Below, in pieces: positions 49,720 to 58,428 of a stretch of DNA of 64,000 nt. The stretch's first letter is position 1. The number at the start of each line of letters is the position of its first letter. This DNA is from Spirosoma pollinicola (GTDB lineage: Bacteria > Bacteroidota > Bacteroidia > Cytophagales > Spirosomataceae): contig NZ_CP025096.1 in the NCBI RefSeq assembly GCF_002831565.1, forward strand, positions 8,730,838 to 8,794,837. The letters run 5' to 3'. The notes below the pieces were generated by a model, which saw nothing but the letters and a program-made list of their open reading frames with translations, was not told the origin of the DNA and made no database searches. Made by a program: the position numbers and the translations under genes.

Positions 49720-50748
49720 ATGAAATATGTATCCTTGTATGCCTGGTTGTGGCTAGTTGTTTTTTACACTTCCTGCGAAGGACAAACCAAAACGGATCTG
49801 CTAACTGAGACGATTAGCCCCCAAACCAAAGACGTAGTTACCTCCACGGCACCTGACAATATCACGCGTACCATTAAGCAAGATAGCAAGGGTAATATTT
49901 GGATTGCTGCATTTGATGGTGTGTATCGCTACGATGACAAATCGTTCATCAATGTGGTGAGTGAGGTGAGCTCAGCCCGCTTCTTTTCAGTGTTGGAAGA
50001 TCGAAACGGAAATTTCTGGTTTAGTTCGGTTGGTTCAGGCGTTTATTATTACGATGGGAAATCCTTTCAGAATTTTACCACCAAGGATGGCCTTGCCAGT
50101 GATCAGGTTACGGATATTTATGAAGATAAGACTGGCGCTATTTGGTTTGCCACGGATCGAGGAGCGAGCCGTTATAATGGAGTGTCTTTTCAAAATTACA
50201 GGATGAATGAAGCAGCACCCTCTTTTGTGACAGTTGCAACGACAGGAGGAGTCCCCAAAAATGACCATACTGATGTTAATTCGATCCTGGAAGACAAAAC
50301 CGGAAAATTCTGGTTTGGCACCAGAGGCCATGCCAGTACGTATGACGGGAAAAGCTTTACCATGTTAACCCACAATGGCAAACCGTTTACGAATGTTCGT
50401 TCGATCATCGAAGATAAAAAAGGGGCTATCTGGCTGGGGGGCGCTGATGGCCTTTGGCGCTATGACGGCAGTAGATTTACCAATTTTAGCCAGAATTTTG
50501 TTGGCTATATCTACGAAGATAAAAAAGGCAATATCTGGACGAATTCACAAACGCATTGGGGTTGGGTACTTTCCCGCTATGAGGCGAACACGTTGTCTAC
50601 TACAAAGCCCACTGTAACCGAAATAGAGACAAAAGAAGGAAAGATGATTTTTGGGATTTTAGAAGCGCGGGATGGGCGTATTTGGTTTGGTGCTTTAGAT
50701 GGGGTGCATCGTTACGATGGAACTACCATTACCAATTTTAAACGGTAA
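49720..50748 (+). CDS. Two-component-regulator-type beta-propeller lipoprotein
   Basis: 342 residues from MKYVSLYAWLWLVVFYTSC, with a lipobox-like Cys. About seven propeller blades of the Reg_prop type follow, each like EDKTGAIWFATDRG then YDG..F.NF. In hybrid sensor kinases such propellers form the periplasmic sensor; here the protein ends after the propeller, so it is a free, lipid-anchored propeller. The ORF extension to 49669 is rejected. Confidence 0.85.
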   Translation: MKYVSLYAWLWLVVFYTSCEGQTKTDLLTETISPQTKDVVTSTAPDNITRTIKQDSKGNIWIAAFDGVYRYDDKSFINVVSEVSSARFFSVLEDRNGNFWFSSVGSGVYYYDGKSFQNFTTKDGLASDQVTDIYEDKTGAIWFATDRGASRYNGVSFQNYRMNEAAPSFVTVATTGGVPKNDHTDVNSILEDKTGKFWFGTRGHASTYDGKSFTMLTHNGKPFTNVRSIIEDKKGAIWLGGADGLWRYDGSRFTNFSQNFVGYIYEDKKGNIWTNSQTHWGWVLSRYEANTLSTTKPTVTEIETKEGKMIFGILEARDGRIWFGALDGVHRYDGTTITNFKR

Positions 50749-51104
50749 ATAGGACCAGAATACTTTGTACAACTGTTTCTTGAAACGCCCCCTTTTTTGA
50801 GATGCCCTGTTTAAGCTGAAAATGATATTTATAAAAGTTGGCTACTATCTCAAATTGCCATCTCGCTAATCAACGTTTCATTTTCATGCTACTTGATGAG
50901 TAGATGATGCATCGCAGACCGCCAAGTGACGATTTTTGTACGAAACGGCAAAACTCCTAAAGGTGAATAAACACACCTGTTTTTACACCTTATTATAGGT
51001 TAATAAATAGGTGTAATTAATCTTTTATTTTAGATTTAATAATCAGATTATTAACTAATTATATATTTGTATAACATTTAAGTCTGAACGTTTTGGCTTT
51101 AATG
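50749..51104. repeat. Gene-free region with a third parS-like cluster
   Basis: AGGTGAATAAACACACCTG, TTTTACACC, then GGTTAATAAATAGGTGTAAT (50961-51019). AT-rich. It may be a second centromere or a ParB-regulated site. Confidence 0.55.
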
Positions 51105-51275
51105 CTACTCGTGTACAAGTTCTTTGTGCTGTTCAGGTTTCTTCTTTTTTAAGGTAGATTTGTCAGCCCTTATTTCTGCCTTTCTTTGTTGAATCCAAGC
51201 ACTGGTCAATCTACGATCCTCCTCAGTAGGATTAACGTTTTCCACCACGAAGTCTATGTTTCCTTCCTTAATCAT
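51105..51275 (-). CDS. Small hypothetical protein next to a GNAT-like gene
   Basis: 56 residues from the ATG at 51275 (MIKEGNIDFVVENVNPTEED), or 68 from 51311 overlapping the next gene. Charged C-terminus rich in Lys and Glu. Size and position would suit an antitoxin to the GNAT-like protein, but no DNA-binding motif is clear. Confidence 0.5.
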   Translation of the reverse strand: MIKEGNIDFVVENVNPTEEDRRLTSAWIQQRKAEIRADKSTLKKKKPEQHKELVHE

Positions 51276-51286
51276 ATCGGTTCCTT

Positions 51287-51784
51287 TTAAAAAAACTGAT
51301 TTATTAACCATTGGGCCGATCTACTGTCAAAGATCATCCTGCTATGAAATAACACTTCTGCTTTAAACTTTTGTCTATAATGACCGATTAAATCAGTCTT
51401 TGACTGAAAGGCGACAAACCCTTCATATCCTTCCTCCACTGAACGCTTACAGGCAAAGGCAAATAACATACCTGCAACACCCTCGAATTTTTTTGTACGG
51501 CCTTGTCCACCCCGATTAAAAGCAGCGTTTTCGACCAAGTGTACAAAGACGTGATCTGACATTACCGAGAGACTAACGAGGCCCTGAATTGCATTAGGTT
51601 CAGCCAATGTAACAAGCTTATACGTCTCACGGTTGATATCCTCTAACTCTTTGTGCCAGTTGAACTCCCATTCAATACTCTTTAGTTGGCGCTTATTCTT
51701 TTCAGTTAATCTAACAAGTTTGCTAGCAAACTTGTCACCGGTTTCTACTAAATAAATGCCTTTTAGGGCAGGTCCGTCAGACAT
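51287..51784 (-). CDS. GNAT-fold acetyltransferase-like protein
   Basis: 165 residues. MSDGPALKGIYLVETGD is followed by a strand-rich middle and GVAGMLFAFACKRSVEEGYEGFVAF with SKTDLIGHYRQKFKAE, the order of the GNAT acetyl-CoA helix and the Y...GF-like segment. Key P-loop residues are weak (the RGQGRTKKF stretch may serve). Could be a toxin-type GNAT or an enzyme. Confidence 0.6.
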   Translation of the reverse strand: MSDGPALKGIYLVETGDKFASKLVRLTEKNKRQLKSIEWEFNWHKELEDINRETYKLVTLAEPNAIQGLVSLSVMSDHVFVHLVENAAFNRGGQGRTKKFEGVAGMLFAFACKRSVEEGYEGFVAFQSKTDLIGHYRQKFKAEVLFHSRMIFDSRSAQWLINQFF

Positions 51785-51818
51785 GCTATACAGTAAATAT
51801 AATTAATTTATTGAGCTT

Positions 51819-52925
51819 TTACAAAGTTTCGGTGCCACTTATTGCTGCCTCAACTTCCTGTTTTAGTTGTTCCTGAGCGGCTTTGCCCATCTTGACGAAC
51901 ACGGCATTGCAGTACTTTACTCGGTCCTCTATACGGTCATCTGAATTATCCTTCAATTGCCAATCATAGACCAACTTGTTAGCGGCTTTTGTGCCAACAT
52001 CCTCTAAATACAGAGCAATATTTTTGTCTGTCACCTTCCAGGATCGGAGATTTGCAATCACCTGAGTTATAACACTATGCTGTAGCCAAAATTCCGGAAT
52101 TTTTCCATCTTGCTTACGTTTGAGAATAAATTTAAAGCCGGTTATTTTCTTTCGGCCCCTAGTCATACGGTCCGTTTCATAAACTGGCTGGTAACTGAAG
52201 GCCAAGTTTGTACCGGCTAATTCCTCTAAAGGTTCGGCAATAGTGTATTTGATTAAGTCTTTGGTAAGAGGATACTTCATTTTTGGGCTTCCCTCTTTAC
52301 CTCTTTTTACCTTTCCCCGCTTGTCCTTTTCGTGCCAGCAGTCCATAAGTTGCCGGTACTGTTCGACTGTCGGACACCATATGCCTGTATCTTTAAAAGC
52401 AGAAAGGATTTCAAAAAAACGCATTGAATACCAGCTTTTTAGCCCCATATAGTTACTAAGCTGGTAAGTCGAATAATGAGCAATCTGAACAAAGTATGGT
52501 TCTAATGCCGGATTAAGTAATATCGTGATAATTCCGTTTTTATAACCTACTGGCCTTTCATAATTGGTAGTATCTAATAGGTGTCGAATGTACCATTCTG
52601 ACTTATCTAAACTCTCAAACTCCCAGGTTGCCGCCGTTAGTTCTCGTAATGACCCCTGTACCTCTTTATATGCTGTTTCCTTCGTAATACCTGCATCAGT
52701 AATGATGTCCACGATACGGAACTGATAGTAGGCTCGTAGCTTAAAATCGTCGTCGCGTATCTGGTCAATGACGCGGGCCATGATACGTTTTGCCGCTACG
52801 CTCATACGCCCTTGTCGGGCAAAGGTTACGTTCCAGTGCTGTTTAACTAAGTCTTTGTGCTTCGGCTCGTAAGTCAGATCGAGCGGTAAGACTAATTGAG
52901 TATTGCGCTTATCTTCTCCCTTCAT
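51819..52925 (-). CDS. repB: Replication initiator RepB/Rep_3 family (pQ)
   Basis: 368 residues. Opening NTQLVLPLDLTYEPKHKDLV; domain 1 helices include MSVAAKRIMARVIDQIRDDD, YQFRIVDIITDAGITKETAY and LKSWYSMRFFEILSAF; domain 2 covers residues 200-280 (KDLIKYTIAEPLEELAGTNL). The longest of the three Rep_3 proteins here. Works on the iterons at 52967-53088. Confidence 0.9.
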   Translation of the reverse strand: MKGEDKRNTQLVLPLDLTYEPKHKDLVKQHWNVTFARQGRMSVAAKRIMARVIDQIRDDDFKLRAYYQFRIVDIITDAGITKETAYKEVQGSLRELTAATWEFESLDKSEWYIRHLLDTTNYERPVGYKNGIITILLNPALEPYFVQIAHYSTYQLSNYMGLKSWYSMRFFEILSAFKDTGIWCPTVEQYRQLMDCWHEKDKRGKVKRGKEGSPKMKYPLTKDLIKYTIAEPLEELAGTNLAFSYQPVYETDRMTRGRKKITGFKFILKRKQDGKIPEFWLQHSVITQVIANLRSWKVTDKNIALYLEDVGTKAANKLVYDWQLKDNSDDRIEDRVKYCNAVFVKMGKAAQEQLKQEVEAAISGTETL

Positions 52926-52966
52926 TATGTTTGTTACATACCCCTAAAGTATGTGCAAACATAATA

Positions 52967-53088
52967 AAAGGAGTTATATAATACAACCCCTTTAAAGCCG
53001 GTGTATATCTCCTTTTATTAACTGTATGAGTGGGGGTATATCTCCTTTTATTCAACTTATAAAGTGGGGGTATATCTCCTTTTATTCG
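52967..53088. repeat. Iteron origin of pQ
   Basis: Three direct copies of a ~22-base word with core GGTATATCTCCTTTTATT lie at 33-34 base spacing (TATATCT at 53004, 53037 and 53071). The ~GTGGGG lead is present in copies two and three. An inverted half (ATAAAAGGAG) precedes them near rep. Confidence 0.85.
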
Positions 53089-53315
53089 CTTTCACTCCTT
53101 ATATAATATTTAACTATAAAGTAAAATTTCCTACTATAATAGTTGTGCAGCGCGCGTTGCTAAAAAAAATGTGGATAAGGTCGAAAAGACTAAAGAAAAT
53201 CCGAATAGGAAGGAGCGAAAAAACAAAAAACAAAAAGGACCGCGCGTTTGCTAAAAAAAGCGAAAGAGGCCTGCAACTATATTTTTAGTTAGAATCCACA
53301 AATTTTACTAACTCC
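53089..53315. other. Origin-flanking noncoding region (pQ)
   Basis: AT-rich then purine-rich DNA with GCGCGCGTT and AAAAAGGACCGCGCG. A short frame (53064-53288) overlaps the iterons and looks spurious. Confidence 0.4.
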
Positions 53316-53894
53316 TTAGAATTGATTGAACAGCCGGCGTAGAGGGGAGGTCAGAAGGGCAATAGCAAAGTCGGTTAGTAACCCTAAAAGGGGCAGTAGT
53401 AGGTAAACCCACCACTGGTAGCAGTAACGGGTTCTGATGTTAGTGGTCAACGTCTTCAGGGCTAATAGGACTGGTTCTCGATAATATACCAGGATAAGCA
53501 GATCAGAAGCAATCATACCAGCCAGCCGCAACGGTAATGCCTCTCCAAACATAGACGTTGTAAACGCTACATCAATTAAGAAGATTTGCCCCAGCACCGG
53601 CAGCAACAGCAAGGCCCCTATCAAAGCGGTTCGATTAAAAACAATCAAAGCAGCCCCGGCTAACTGAGTCAGGCCAACGATTATGTCAAAGCTTTTACTC
53701 AAGCTGAACAAGTACCAAGCAATATAGAACTTGTCAATTTGGGTAATGGGCTTGGTTAGAATTTTGGGATCATGGATCTGAAATTGTCCCCCGGTCATTT
53801 TAGCCCAGCCATAGCTGACCATGTAGTAAGCCAAATACCAGCGTAGCAGCAGAATAACAAAATCAATTACCTGATCTTTGGAAACCTTCATCAT
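53316..53894 (-). CDS. DoxX/MauE-like membrane protein
   Basis: 192 residues from the ATG at 53894. Four membrane helices: VIDFVILLLRWYLAYYMVSY, a helix after FYIAWYLFS, the LIGALLLLPVLGQIFLIDVA segment, and WWVYLLLPLLGLLTDFAIAL. Short loop GWAKMTGGQF resembles DoxX G(W/F).K. The family often joins redox or respiratory functions. Substrate unknown. Confidence 0.65.
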   Translation of the reverse strand: MMKVSKDQVIDFVILLLRWYLAYYMVSYGWAKMTGGQFQIHDPKILTKPITQIDKFYIAWYLFSLSKSFDIIVGLTQLAGAALIVFNRTALIGALLLLPVLGQIFLIDVAFTTSMFGEALPLRLAGMIASDLLILVYYREPVLLALKTLTTNIRTRYCYQWWVYLLLPLLGLLTDFAIALLTSPLRRLFNQF

Positions 53895-54335
53895 GAAGTC
53901 TAAAGATACTCTGATGCAAGAATTTACCTTCAAAAGTCAGAGAAGCCGCTAAGACTGAATCAACAACGTAAAAAGGTTACGTTCCTAGCCACCTATCTTC
54001 AATCCGTGCTAAAACGGCATTCGGGAAAGGTCACTTAGGAGAGACCATGTATAAAGCCATTCTGGATTGATTTCAGGCTCACCAGGCCACGAACTGGCCA
54101 AAGACAATGCTTTGTGTGTCTCCTAATCAATCGAACGCCTAAAGGCTGTTTTTTCGAATTCACCGTTTGATAACGAAAATAGCTGCCTACCTGGCCAGAT
54201 TATATCTTTGATTATTTACCACAAAAAAAGTGTGACCGAAAAAAAATAATTGTGGCTTACGAAAAAAAAGATTGTGTCCTGACGTACTTTAGCTGTACAA
54301 TCATTTGAGTAATTACTAACTAAAGATTAGCAACC
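53895..54335. other. Region with a decayed coding fragment
   Basis: On the plus strand about 53948-54070 reads QRKKVTFLATYLQSVLKRHS and YKAILD with stops on both sides. It could be the relic of a gene. The rest has A/T-runs near 54235-54270, then a promoter-like stretch. Confidence 0.35.
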
Positions 54336-54692
54336 ATGGAACGAAAATTTAATGCTCTACTTCGTTATTTCACTAAGAAATCACGGCATAAAGAATTAAC
54401 TACTTTGTACGAACGTAAAAAAGTCGAACTACCATTTTATTTGAATGAATTAGCCTTGCATAAATTTATTTTAGAAAGGCAACAGAATACCTTTGCGGAA
54501 GAGTATCACCTTCATGAAAGACATACTGAATTATGCGGTATTTGTTTACAAGCTATTCAACGGCTAGATGAGTTGATTAGTGCGTTAGATTTGAACCATA
54601 GCGAAGACGTACAAGACTATCTTAAAGCTTACAACCGGAACAAAACGGTGAAGAATCCAAGGGGCTTTAATTACCAACTCAATAGTAACTAA
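54336..54692 (+). CDS. Helical hypothetical protein
   Basis: 118 residues, nearly all helix: MERKFNALLRYFTKKSRHKE, LYERKKVELPFYLNELALHK and CLQAIQRLDELISALDLNHS. Cytoplasmic. It precedes the transfer region on the same strand. Unknown family. Confidence 0.5.
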   Translation: MERKFNALLRYFTKKSRHKELTTLYERKKVELPFYLNELALHKFILERQQNTFAEEYHLHERHTELCGICLQAIQRLDELISALDLNHSEDVQDYLKAYNRNKTVKNPRGFNYQLNSN

Positions 54693-54774
54693 GTCGATGA
54701 AGATAACCCCTGTCCTAGCCCTGATCAGTCTGCACCTTGGCGGGGGTTATCTCGCCTTCGCCCTACGGTCTCGG

Positions 54775-54930
54775 CGCAAAGTATTATCTGTTCGATAATA
54801 GCAAGAGGGAACGGGGCTAACGCCGCCGTTCTCTCTTGCCCCTTCGGGGTTCGCTCTGACAATCAATAGGTTATGTTTTAATCCTGTATACATAAATCAT
54901 TATAAAATGATTGTTAGTTCGTAATATATT
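54775..54930. other. Candidate transfer origin of pQ
   Basis: CAAGAGGGAACGG (54802-54814) and CCGTTCTCTCTTG (54826-54838) with GGGCTAACGCCG between; then CCCCTTCGGGG and CTGACAATCAATAGG. It lies upstream of the BtgA gene. pM carries a near-identical copy. Confidence 0.7.
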
Positions 54931-54972
54931 GATAATCAACAGTTAAAATAATTATTTTATCACATTAAAAGT

Positions 54973-55326
54973 ATGCAAAAGTATAAAACGATTAGTATCG
55001 AGCCAGATACGTTTGAGGCGTTCAGTCGAATGGCCGATAGCTACAAACTCACCAATAAAGGGCTAGTAGAGGCCATGCTGCTTTACTTCCAAGCTACCAA
55101 AGCCGACCCCCGCGATCCTAAAGCCGACAATCCAACCGATGCCATTAAAGCATTAGATAAACGGTTAATTTCTTTTATTAAAGAGCAGGAAAAAAAGACC
55201 TTAAACCCCATCAAAGAAGCCTTATTTGATTTAGCGAGTTCGGAAGGAGCCACGCGTAAACATGAACTGCGAATTGTTAACGCGAACGTTAAAAAAATCA
55301 TTACGCACCTTAAAATAGATTCGTGA
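54973..55326 (+). CDS. BfmA/BtgA-type mobilization accessory protein (pQ)
   Basis: 117 residues, highly similar to pM 31050-31403. MQKYKTISIEPDTFEAFSRM begins a probable ribbon-helix-helix; the C-terminal part is helical. The stop overlaps the relaxase GTG (GTGA at 55323-55326). It binds the oriT upstream. Confidence 0.88.
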   Translation: MQKYKTISIEPDTFEAFSRMADSYKLTNKGLVEAMLLYFQATKADPRDPKADNPTDAIKALDKRLISFIKEQEKKTLNPIKEALFDLASSEGATRKHELRIVNANVKKIITHLKIDS

Positions 55327-55328
55327 GG

Positions 55329-56183
55329 ATGCAGACTAAATTTACCAGCCCAATTAAAGGAAATAATAAGGGAAGTTGTTTACGATTAGCCACGTATTTA
55401 GAAAAAGAAAACGGTCAAAAAGCTGAATTAGAAAAAAGTTATTTTTTTTCGGTTGACCGAGACCGTTGTAATAAATGGGAAGTCGTGCAGCAGATTGATA
55501 ACAACGCCAAAGGTCAGGGTCTGGAGCGCAAAGACGACCGGTTTTATTCCCTGGTAATTAGTCCCAGCCAGGCCGAACTAGCCCAGATCGGCAACGACCC
55601 GCAGCAGCTCAAAGCGTACACTCGTCAGGTGATGGAGAACTACGCGGCCAACTTTAATAAAGGGGTGAGCAGTCAAGACCTGGTCTGGTACGCCAAGATC
55701 GAGCACGAACGTAAACACGGGTTTGACAACCCCGAAGTAAAGGCCGGATTGTCCCAAGCGGGCGAGTTGAAGGAAGGCGACCAGCGGCATATTCATATCC
55801 TGGTTTCCCGTTGTGCCACCCGCGAGAACGGCCACGTTCTGCAAGCCGAGCGGACGCTAACCAACGCCGACCGAACGATGAGTTTATCCCCCATGACCAA
55901 CCAGCGCGGAGCCGGGCAGGGAGCCGTGAAAAGCGGCTTCGACCGGGAGGATTTTTACCGAGCCAACGAACGCAGCTTTGACCAAATGAGCGGCTACCAG
56001 CGTAGCCGGGAAGAGTCCTATGATTACTGCAACGGCATTACCAGCGGGAAGCAACTCCAATACGAGCGGAGTGCCGCACAACAGGACCGCAGTATAGGCC
56101 AATCAATAGGAGCCAGCCGCAGCCAGGAATTAAATAAATCCAAACAAATTGACCGATCCGCTGAAGAATATCTCGGCTACTAA
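55329..56183 (+). CDS. Relaxase, BtgB/DUF5712-like (pQ)
   Basis: 284 residues from ATG 55329, or 286 from GTG 55323. It opens MQTKFTSPIKGNNKGSCLRL and LATYLEKENG, has FYSLVISPSQAELAQIG, VWYAKIEHERKHG, and the HxH motif RHIHILVSRCA near residue 158. The C-terminus is Gln/Ser-rich (AAQQDRSIGQSIGASRSQEL). Close in plan to the pK relaxase. With the downstream coupling protein it could transfer pQ and, in trans, pM. Confidence 0.85.
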   Translation: MQTKFTSPIKGNNKGSCLRLATYLEKENGQKAELEKSYFFSVDRDRCNKWEVVQQIDNNAKGQGLERKDDRFYSLVISPSQAELAQIGNDPQQLKAYTRQVMENYAANFNKGVSSQDLVWYAKIEHERKHGFDNPEVKAGLSQAGELKEGDQRHIHILVSRCATRENGHVLQAERTLTNADRTMSLSPMTNQRGAGQGAVKSGFDREDFYRANERSFDQMSGYQRSREESYDYCNGITSGKQLQYERSAAQQDRSIGQSIGASRSQELNKSKQIDRSAEEYLGY

Positions 56184-56203
56184 ATCACTTAATCAACTCA
56201 CTT

Positions 56204-57964
56204 ATGGGCTTTCGACAAGGGTATGAATCCGGCCAGTTTTACGGCAGTTTATTCGTTAACGTTTTCAAGTATATCATCCTACCGGCAGTGTGTGCCTTTG
56301 TGGTCTATTTACTGTTAGATGTGGCTATCGAAGTCGTTCTAAAAGACATGCTGCACCAGGCTAAACCGGCCTTCGTCCGAAAAGCAGAACTCTGGATTTA
56401 TGGGGCACTCTTTCTATTTTTTCTCTACCTACTAGCCGGGGGGCGGCTGAGTAAACCCAGCATTGCCCAGGCCAGCGTGACCACGCGCACCGGTTTAAAA
56501 GTGGCGCGGGGCGTGTACAATCTGGCTACGCTGGAAGGGGATATTCCCATGATCAAAATTACTAAGCCCACCCACCATAATTTAATTGCCGGATCACCCG
56601 GCAGCGGGAAGAGTTTCAGCATCATTGAACCCATGCTGCTACAAGCTATGCAACAGGGGAAAGCGGGGTTAGTGTATGATTATAAGTTTCCCACCTTCGC
56701 CAAACTGGTCGCTGCCAGCGTTGCCAAAGGGGTAACCCCCTTTTACATCAATTTTGATGATTTGACCTATTCGCACCGGGTTAACCCGATTCACCCCCAG
56801 GTGATGACCGAAATGGCTTACGCCAGGCAGTTCGCTACGACCGTGGTTAAAAACTTAGCCGGGCAGGGTGGCGACACGAACGGTTTTTTTATTGATTCGG
56901 CTATTGGCTACCTGAGTTTGCTGTTCTGGTATTTACGCACCGAACACCCGGCTTTCTGTACCATTCCCCACGCCATTCTGTTAGCCTTTCAAGATACTGA
57001 ACAGGTCGTTGGGCTGTTAGAAACTAGCCGAGACCCGGTCACCCGCACCTCAGTACGGCCCATTCGTACAGCTTTAAAATCGAGTAAGCAGTTAGCCGCC
57101 ATTGAAGGCACGTTACAGCAAAAGCTTCAAACGTTGATTTCGGCCAAACTCTTTTGGGTGTTATCGGGGGATGATGTGCGGCTGAATCTGAATGAGCCCG
57201 ACGAGAAGAAAGTATTAGTGCTGGGTAACAATTCGAGCCTGGATGAAGTGTACAGCCCGGTACTGGCTTTACTGGCCAGCGTCGCCCTAAAAGAAATGAA
57301 CCAACCCGGCAAGGCCGAGAGTATTTTTATGGTGGATGAATTCCCGACCATTTACCTGCCCCGTTTTGAAACCTACCCGGCGACGTGTCGGAGTAACGGG
57401 GTCGAAGTAACGATTGGTATTCAGGACTTTTCCCAAATGGAAGAGCGCTACGGGCGCAACATGAAAAACGCCATCATGGGCACATTAGGCAATCAATTCT
57501 TTGGGATGCAAGCTAATTTAGAATCCGCTAAATACGTCTCTGAACTGTGGGGCAAAGAGGAAGTACAAGCCACTTCGACCAGTCAAAGCGAAGCGACTGG
57601 CGGCACCCGCCCAGGGGGTAATACCGGCCAGTCCGTGAGTTTGACGGAACGCCAGCGCATCAAAGTGCAAGACGTATCGAATCTCAAACAGGGCGAGTTT
57701 TACGGGAAGCTGTTTCAAAGCGATTTCAGCACCTTCAAGGCCAGAATCAAAGCGGTCGAGCGGCCAACCGGGGCGGAGTGGAAACCTTTTAGTCAAGTAA
57801 CCGACGAGCTGATTGAGCAGAATTTTAGCCGCATTGAGCAGGAGATTACCACGCTCATGCAGCGGCTACCACTGGAACCGCTCAAGTCGGTAATACCTGT
57901 CCCTGCGGCTACACCTACTCCTAAAACGAACCGACCAGAATCAGACTTAGCCGACGATTTTTAA
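56204..57964 (+). CDS. VirD4/TraG-type coupling protein
   Basis: 586 residues. Two N-terminal membrane helices (YIILPAVCAFVVYLLLDVAI and IYGALFLFFLYLLAG). Walker A GSPGSGKSFSIIEP near residue 135, Walker B SIFMVDEFPTIYLPRF near 375, then GVEVTIGIQDFSQMEERYG and a TraM-recognition-like domain. It brings the relaxosome to a type IV secretion channel. No channel genes are on pQ, so a host or helper conjugation system is needed. Confidence 0.92.
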   Translation: MGFRQGYESGQFYGSLFVNVFKYIILPAVCAFVVYLLLDVAIEVVLKDMLHQAKPAFVRKAELWIYGALFLFFLYLLAGGRLSKPSIAQASVTTRTGLKVARGVYNLATLEGDIPMIKITKPTHHNLIAGSPGSGKSFSIIEPMLLQAMQQGKAGLVYDYKFPTFAKLVAASVAKGVTPFYINFDDLTYSHRVNPIHPQVMTEMAYARQFATTVVKNLAGQGGDTNGFFIDSAIGYLSLLFWYLRTEHPAFCTIPHAILLAFQDTEQVVGLLETSRDPVTRTSVRPIRTALKSSKQLAAIEGTLQQKLQTLISAKLFWVLSGDDVRLNLNEPDEKKVLVLGNNSSLDEVYSPVLALLASVALKEMNQPGKAESIFMVDEFPTIYLPRFETYPATCRSNGVEVTIGIQDFSQMEERYGRNMKNAIMGTLGNQFFGMQANLESAKYVSELWGKEEVQATSTSQSEATGGTRPGGNTGQSVSLTERQRIKVQDVSNLKQGEFYGKLFQSDFSTFKARIKAVERPTGAEWKPFSQVTDELIEQNFSRIEQEITTLMQRLPLEPLKSVIPVPAATPTPKTNRPESDLADDF

Positions 57965-58006
57965 AAATAACTATATGGCCTTCGGCGACCCCTTAGCGGG
58001 GAGCAA

Positions 58007-58064
58007 GCACACCAAAGCAATGGGGATAGGCAATTTATTGCCTATCCCCATTGCTTTGGTGTGC
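58007..58064. terminator. Perfect 27-bp hairpin terminator
   Basis: 58007-58033 pairs with 58038-58064 across TTTA; T-rich tail follows. It ends the mobilization operon and isolates the methyltransferase operon. Confidence 0.88.
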
Positions 58065-58066
58065 TT

Positions 58067-58428
58067 TTAATAAGGTCTTCTTTCGATCAAAGTTGGCTAA
58101 GAAAATTATAATTATTCAAAGTAGCGTCAATTAAATTCAAATGGCAATCCCAGAATTCAAATTATTGTTTGCTCAGAATCTCAAAGACCAATATAATATT
58201 CATAAACCCAAGAAATTTTAAAAAATAGACTTAGATCACAAAATTGTTACAACAGTTTATACTTAAAGCCTTACTAGTCAAGGTAATAGGCTAAAGTAAA
58301 AGTAAGTATATTGCCAAAGATAAATAGACTAAAATAAAACTAACAGACGATCATATTATAACTTATTCATATGTTTTTAAAGCAAAAACTGTTCATATTG
58401 TACAAAAAAACAACGTTTTATTGATAAA
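58067..58428 (+). promoter_or_regulatory. AT-rich leader of the methyltransferase operon
   Basis: About 360 bases with no gene. Base composition is much more AT-rich than the mob genes, like the operon it precedes. Promoter likely in the last 80 bases (TATTGTAC near 58394). No clear operator palindrome seen. Confidence 0.5.
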
